From Calcarisporiella thermophila CBS 279.70 (lineage: Eukaryota > Calcarisporiellomycota): a DNA stretch of 64,000 bases. Both the position numbers and the translations under genes were made by a program. How positions within the stretch are numbered: the stretch's first letter is position 1; each line of letters begins with the position of its first letter. The notes under the pieces are model-generated. The model saw only the letters and a list, made by a program, of their open reading frames with translations, was not told the DNA's origin and did not search any database. The stretch spans positions 943,103-1,007,102 of the forward strand of contig NW_027192194.1 of NCBI RefSeq assembly GCF_041956535.1, read 5' to 3'. Of the stretch, positions 61,220-64,000 are shown piece after piece.

Positions 61220-63776
61220 ATGCAAGACCGCAAAAGCAGTCTAAAGAGATCACTTATTCTTGCTTCGGCACTAGTGGCTAGCGCCGGTCTCTTCATTAGT
61301 AGCGTCGACGCTGCACCGCAGTGGTGGAGGCGTCAAGATCAGTCTACGTGCACAGACGCAGAGTGTGTGGCCACCGCAGAGGCCATCCTCAAGGATGGCG
61401 ATTTCAACCTCGATCCGTGTGTGGACTTTTACGACTATGCTTGTTCAAATTTCGTCAAGACTCACGAAGTTCCCAAAGAGAAACCCCGCATCGGCGCCTT
61501 TGATATCCTCTACGACAAGAACCAGGAGCTACTAAAGAACGTGCTTGAAGCGCCCTTCAAGCCTGCGGAAAATACAACGGAGGAGGAAACTAAGATTGAT
61601 CAGCAAAACTTCGAGAAGCTTCAAGCGGTGCGTGGTCGTTTGGATGATCCTTCATTTGCTTTGTGTGGCTCATATCTTTTATGTTGTAGCTCTATCAATC
61701 GTGCATGGACGAAAACACGATTGCCTCCCTAGGGGCGCAGCCTGCTCTCCCGGTCGCCAAACTCGTGGTGGACAACCTCCCGCTGGCGCAGGCTCTCCCC
61801 CTGTATTTCAACGGCGAACAACAGCAGGCCCCGCCCGCTGACGGCAAGGCTATTGCGAAATTATTCGCCACCCTCCGACGCAGCTCTATTTCGGGACCGT
61901 TCCAGGGTAGCGTTGATGTCGACAACAAAGACCCCAACTCCAACGTATTCTGGATTGTGGAGAGTGGTCTTGGCCTTCCAAGCCGAGAGTACTATAAGGA
62001 GGAGGATGTCCTTTCCGTCTACCGCACCGCGATAGCTGATACCTTTGGACTCGTTCTCGGTGGTGAGGGCGGCATAGGTGCCAAGTTGTGGCCCAACACC
62101 CCCTTAGCCAACGAGACTTTCACCAAGATGGCAAACCAGGTTGTGCAGATCGAGACCGCTATTGCCAACTTCACCCTCTCCAGTGCGGATAAGAGCGACC
62201 CCATCAAGACCTACAACCCCACCAAGCTCGCTGATCTCGCACAGCTGGCCCCCGCGGTGGACTGGAATTTGTACCTTCAGACTGTCCTCGGTGAGGGCGT
62301 CAAGCTCCCCGAAACTGTATTCCTCGACTCGCCCGATTATTTCAAGGCCTTGTCTGCCAATGTGTTGGCAACCACTCCTGCGCCTGCTCTCCAGGCCTAT
62401 CTCCTCTGGCGCGCCATTGCCTCCTACACTGGCGGACTAGCCGTCAGCTATCAGATGCCAGTGCGTCGCCTCAATGAGAAAATCAGGGGCGTCAAGGCCG
62501 ACGCCCTCCCCCCTCGCTGGCAGACATGTCTGGGCGCAGTCACCAATAACATGGGTCAGAGTCTGGGCCGCTACTATGTTCTCCAAAAATTCACGGGCAA
62601 TTCAAAACAGCTAGCTGATGGTAGGGTTTGCTTGGCTTTGCTGTGTCTTGTAGAGAGTTAACTCACGGTCCTTGATCTCTTTCTTTCCCTCCCCCATCTC
62701 CCCATTTTCTAGACCTTGTTACTGGCCTCCGCACTACATTCAAGGAGAGCCTCCCCAACATCACTTGGCTTGATGAGCCGACCCGCGCGAAAGCGACCGA
62801 GAAGATTGACAAATTCACGCAGAAGATCGGATACTCCACCAATACCCCTGATGTGCTGAAGCCCTCGTCGATCCAAAAGTTCTATGAGGGGCTCGAGGTC
62901 AACAAGAGCGAGTATTTTGCCAACCAGTTGCGGGCCAGCCAGTGGGGCGCGGCTAAGCAGCTTGCTGACTTTGGCAAGCCCGTCGACAAATCGGTCTGGT
63001 CCATGAACCCGCACACCGTCAACGCCTACTATCAGCCCGTGTTCAATGAAATCGTATTCCCAAGCGGTATCCTCCAATCCCCCTTCTACGATGCCAAACT
63101 CCCAGAATAGTAAGTATTTGCACCCCGTATAGAAGTGGCTCAATTTTCCAAGCTATGCGCATTTTACTAACTCTCGGGCTTTGTTTGTTTTTATTTCCAT
63201 CTACTGTTATCCAGTCTCAACTATGGAGGTATCGGGGTGGTGGCAGGCCATGAAATTACCCATGGCTTCGACGACTCGGGGCGATCATTTGACGGGACTG
63301 GCGCAATGAATGACTGGTGGACGAATGCGACTGCACAAGCCTTCAATGAGCGAGCCCAATGCTTCGAGAATGAGTATTCCAACTTCACGGTCAAAGGCCC
63401 CGATGGCACGGATGTGAAGGTGAATGGGAAGCTCACCCTCGGCGAAAACATTGCGGACAACGGCGGGTTGCGGCAGGCGTTTGTCACGTGGAAGAAGCGT
63501 TTCGATTCAGACCCGCAGATGCAGAAGTACAACAATCGCCTCATCCCCGGCCTCGAGAAATTCACACGTGAGCAGCTCTACTTCATCTCGTATGCGCGTG
63601 TGTGGTGCTCGAACCAGACGCCGGCCTACCTGGTCAACCAGGTCCGCACCGACCCCCACTCCCCCACGCGCTGGCGTGTCAACGGCGCCGTCAAGAACTC
63701 GCCCTACTTCGCAGAGGCCTACAAGTGCCCGCCCGGCTCGCCAATGAACCCCGCCGACAAATGCGCCCTCTGGTAA
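61220..63776 (+). CDS. Secreted neprilysin-like M13 metallopeptidase
   Basis: Exons 61220-61627, 61690-62620, 62713-63109 and 63215-63776 (765 aa). An N-terminal signal sequence (LKRSLILASALVASAGLFIS) leads to DPCVDFYDYAC, the conserved M13 N-terminal Cys motif. The substrate-binding NAYY (SMNPHTVNAYYQPVFNEIVF) precedes the Zn site, HEITH at residues 591-595, with the third ligand Glu656 in GENIADNGG. The end KCALW has the invariant C-x-x-W terminus. All catalytic residues are present. The family are zinc endopeptidases of short peptides. Secretion suggests extracellular peptide processing. The gene is GC-richer than its neighbours. AATAAA at 63943-63948 would serve as its polyadenylation signal. 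Confidence 0.95.
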
Positions 63777-64000
63777 ATCGCATGAGAAAATGCACCAGCA
63801 GAGGCATGCTGGTGATCGTGTTAGCTTTGACCATGCAGCCCAAGCATTCTCCCTACTGCTATTCGTACATTTGTAATCTGTAATCCCTCTCGATTTTGTA
63901 TTCTGCCGACGACGTAAGCCACAGCGCAAACTAATCTCGTTCAATAAACTAATTTTGGGCAAGTGGTGGTTTTGTTTTATTTCCCTTGTTTGCCGAATTT
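63777..64000. other. 3' flank of the M13 gene with AATAAA
   Basis: Sequence after the stop codon to the window edge. It contains AATAAA at 63943-63948, likely the polyadenylation signal. No other gene is seen. Confidence 0.5.

Overview
The window is a gene-dense stretch of a fungal nuclear genome. Almost every gene is split by short GT-AG introns, mostly about 40-90 nt, with phases that check exactly when the exons are joined. Several genes are fungal in type: a copper-fist regulator, an NRG1-like zinc-finger factor, an RRG7-like mitochondrial protein, a PEK1/MKK-like MAP kinase kinase and an STH1-type remodeler. Others belong to families that budding yeast lacks (APC7, HROB, MED25, a PHD-F-box-LRR protein). 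That mixture, with the high intron density and AT-rich spacers, points to an early-diverging, non-yeast fungus. I cannot name the species. All introns and starts were derived by hand from splice signals, reading frame and family motifs.

Layout. 0-6 kb: 3' part of a glycine-rich low-complexity protein, a 2.2 kb spacer, an NRG1-like C2H2 factor and a CUF1/GRISEA-like copper-fist factor. 6-14 kb: two small unassigned proteins, then SEN54 (tRNA splicing endonuclease) divergent from a 20-exon DHX37/ECM16 helicase for ribosome assembly. 14-20.6 kb: P5C dehydrogenase, DPH1 (diphthamide), a tail-anchored protein and a Mn superoxide dismutase without an evident presequence. 22-27.3 kb: APC7 and a MAP kinase kinase. 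28-33 kb: a secreted LPMO-like protein, RRG7, a PHD-F-box-LRR protein and a Cys-rich membrane protein. 33-41 kb: ribosomal protein eS8, glycine cleavage T protein, VAC1/rabenosyn, YPT7/Rab7 and a PLP homeostasis protein. 41-51 kb: STH1/BRG1-type remodeler and a large multi-KH RNA-binding protein. 51-64 kb: HROB-like recombination factor, MED25, SmB and a secreted M13 neprilysin-like metallopeptidase.

How genes relate. This is eukaryotic housekeeping DNA with no operons. Several neighbours are divergent over very short spacers (RRG7 / PHD-F-box 116 bp; GCV1 / VAC1 141 bp; YPT7 / PLPBP 250 bp; SEN54 / DHX37 272 bp), so shared promoters are likely. VAC1 and YPT7, both acting in endosome-to-vacuole traffic, are convergent neighbours. 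I see no CRISPR array, rRNA, convincing tRNA or intact transposon. The most interesting points are the retained animal/plant-type regulators (APC7, HROB, MED25, PHD-F-box-LRR), the internally duplicated charge-switched repeat protein at the left edge, and the LPMO-like protein with a charged tail.
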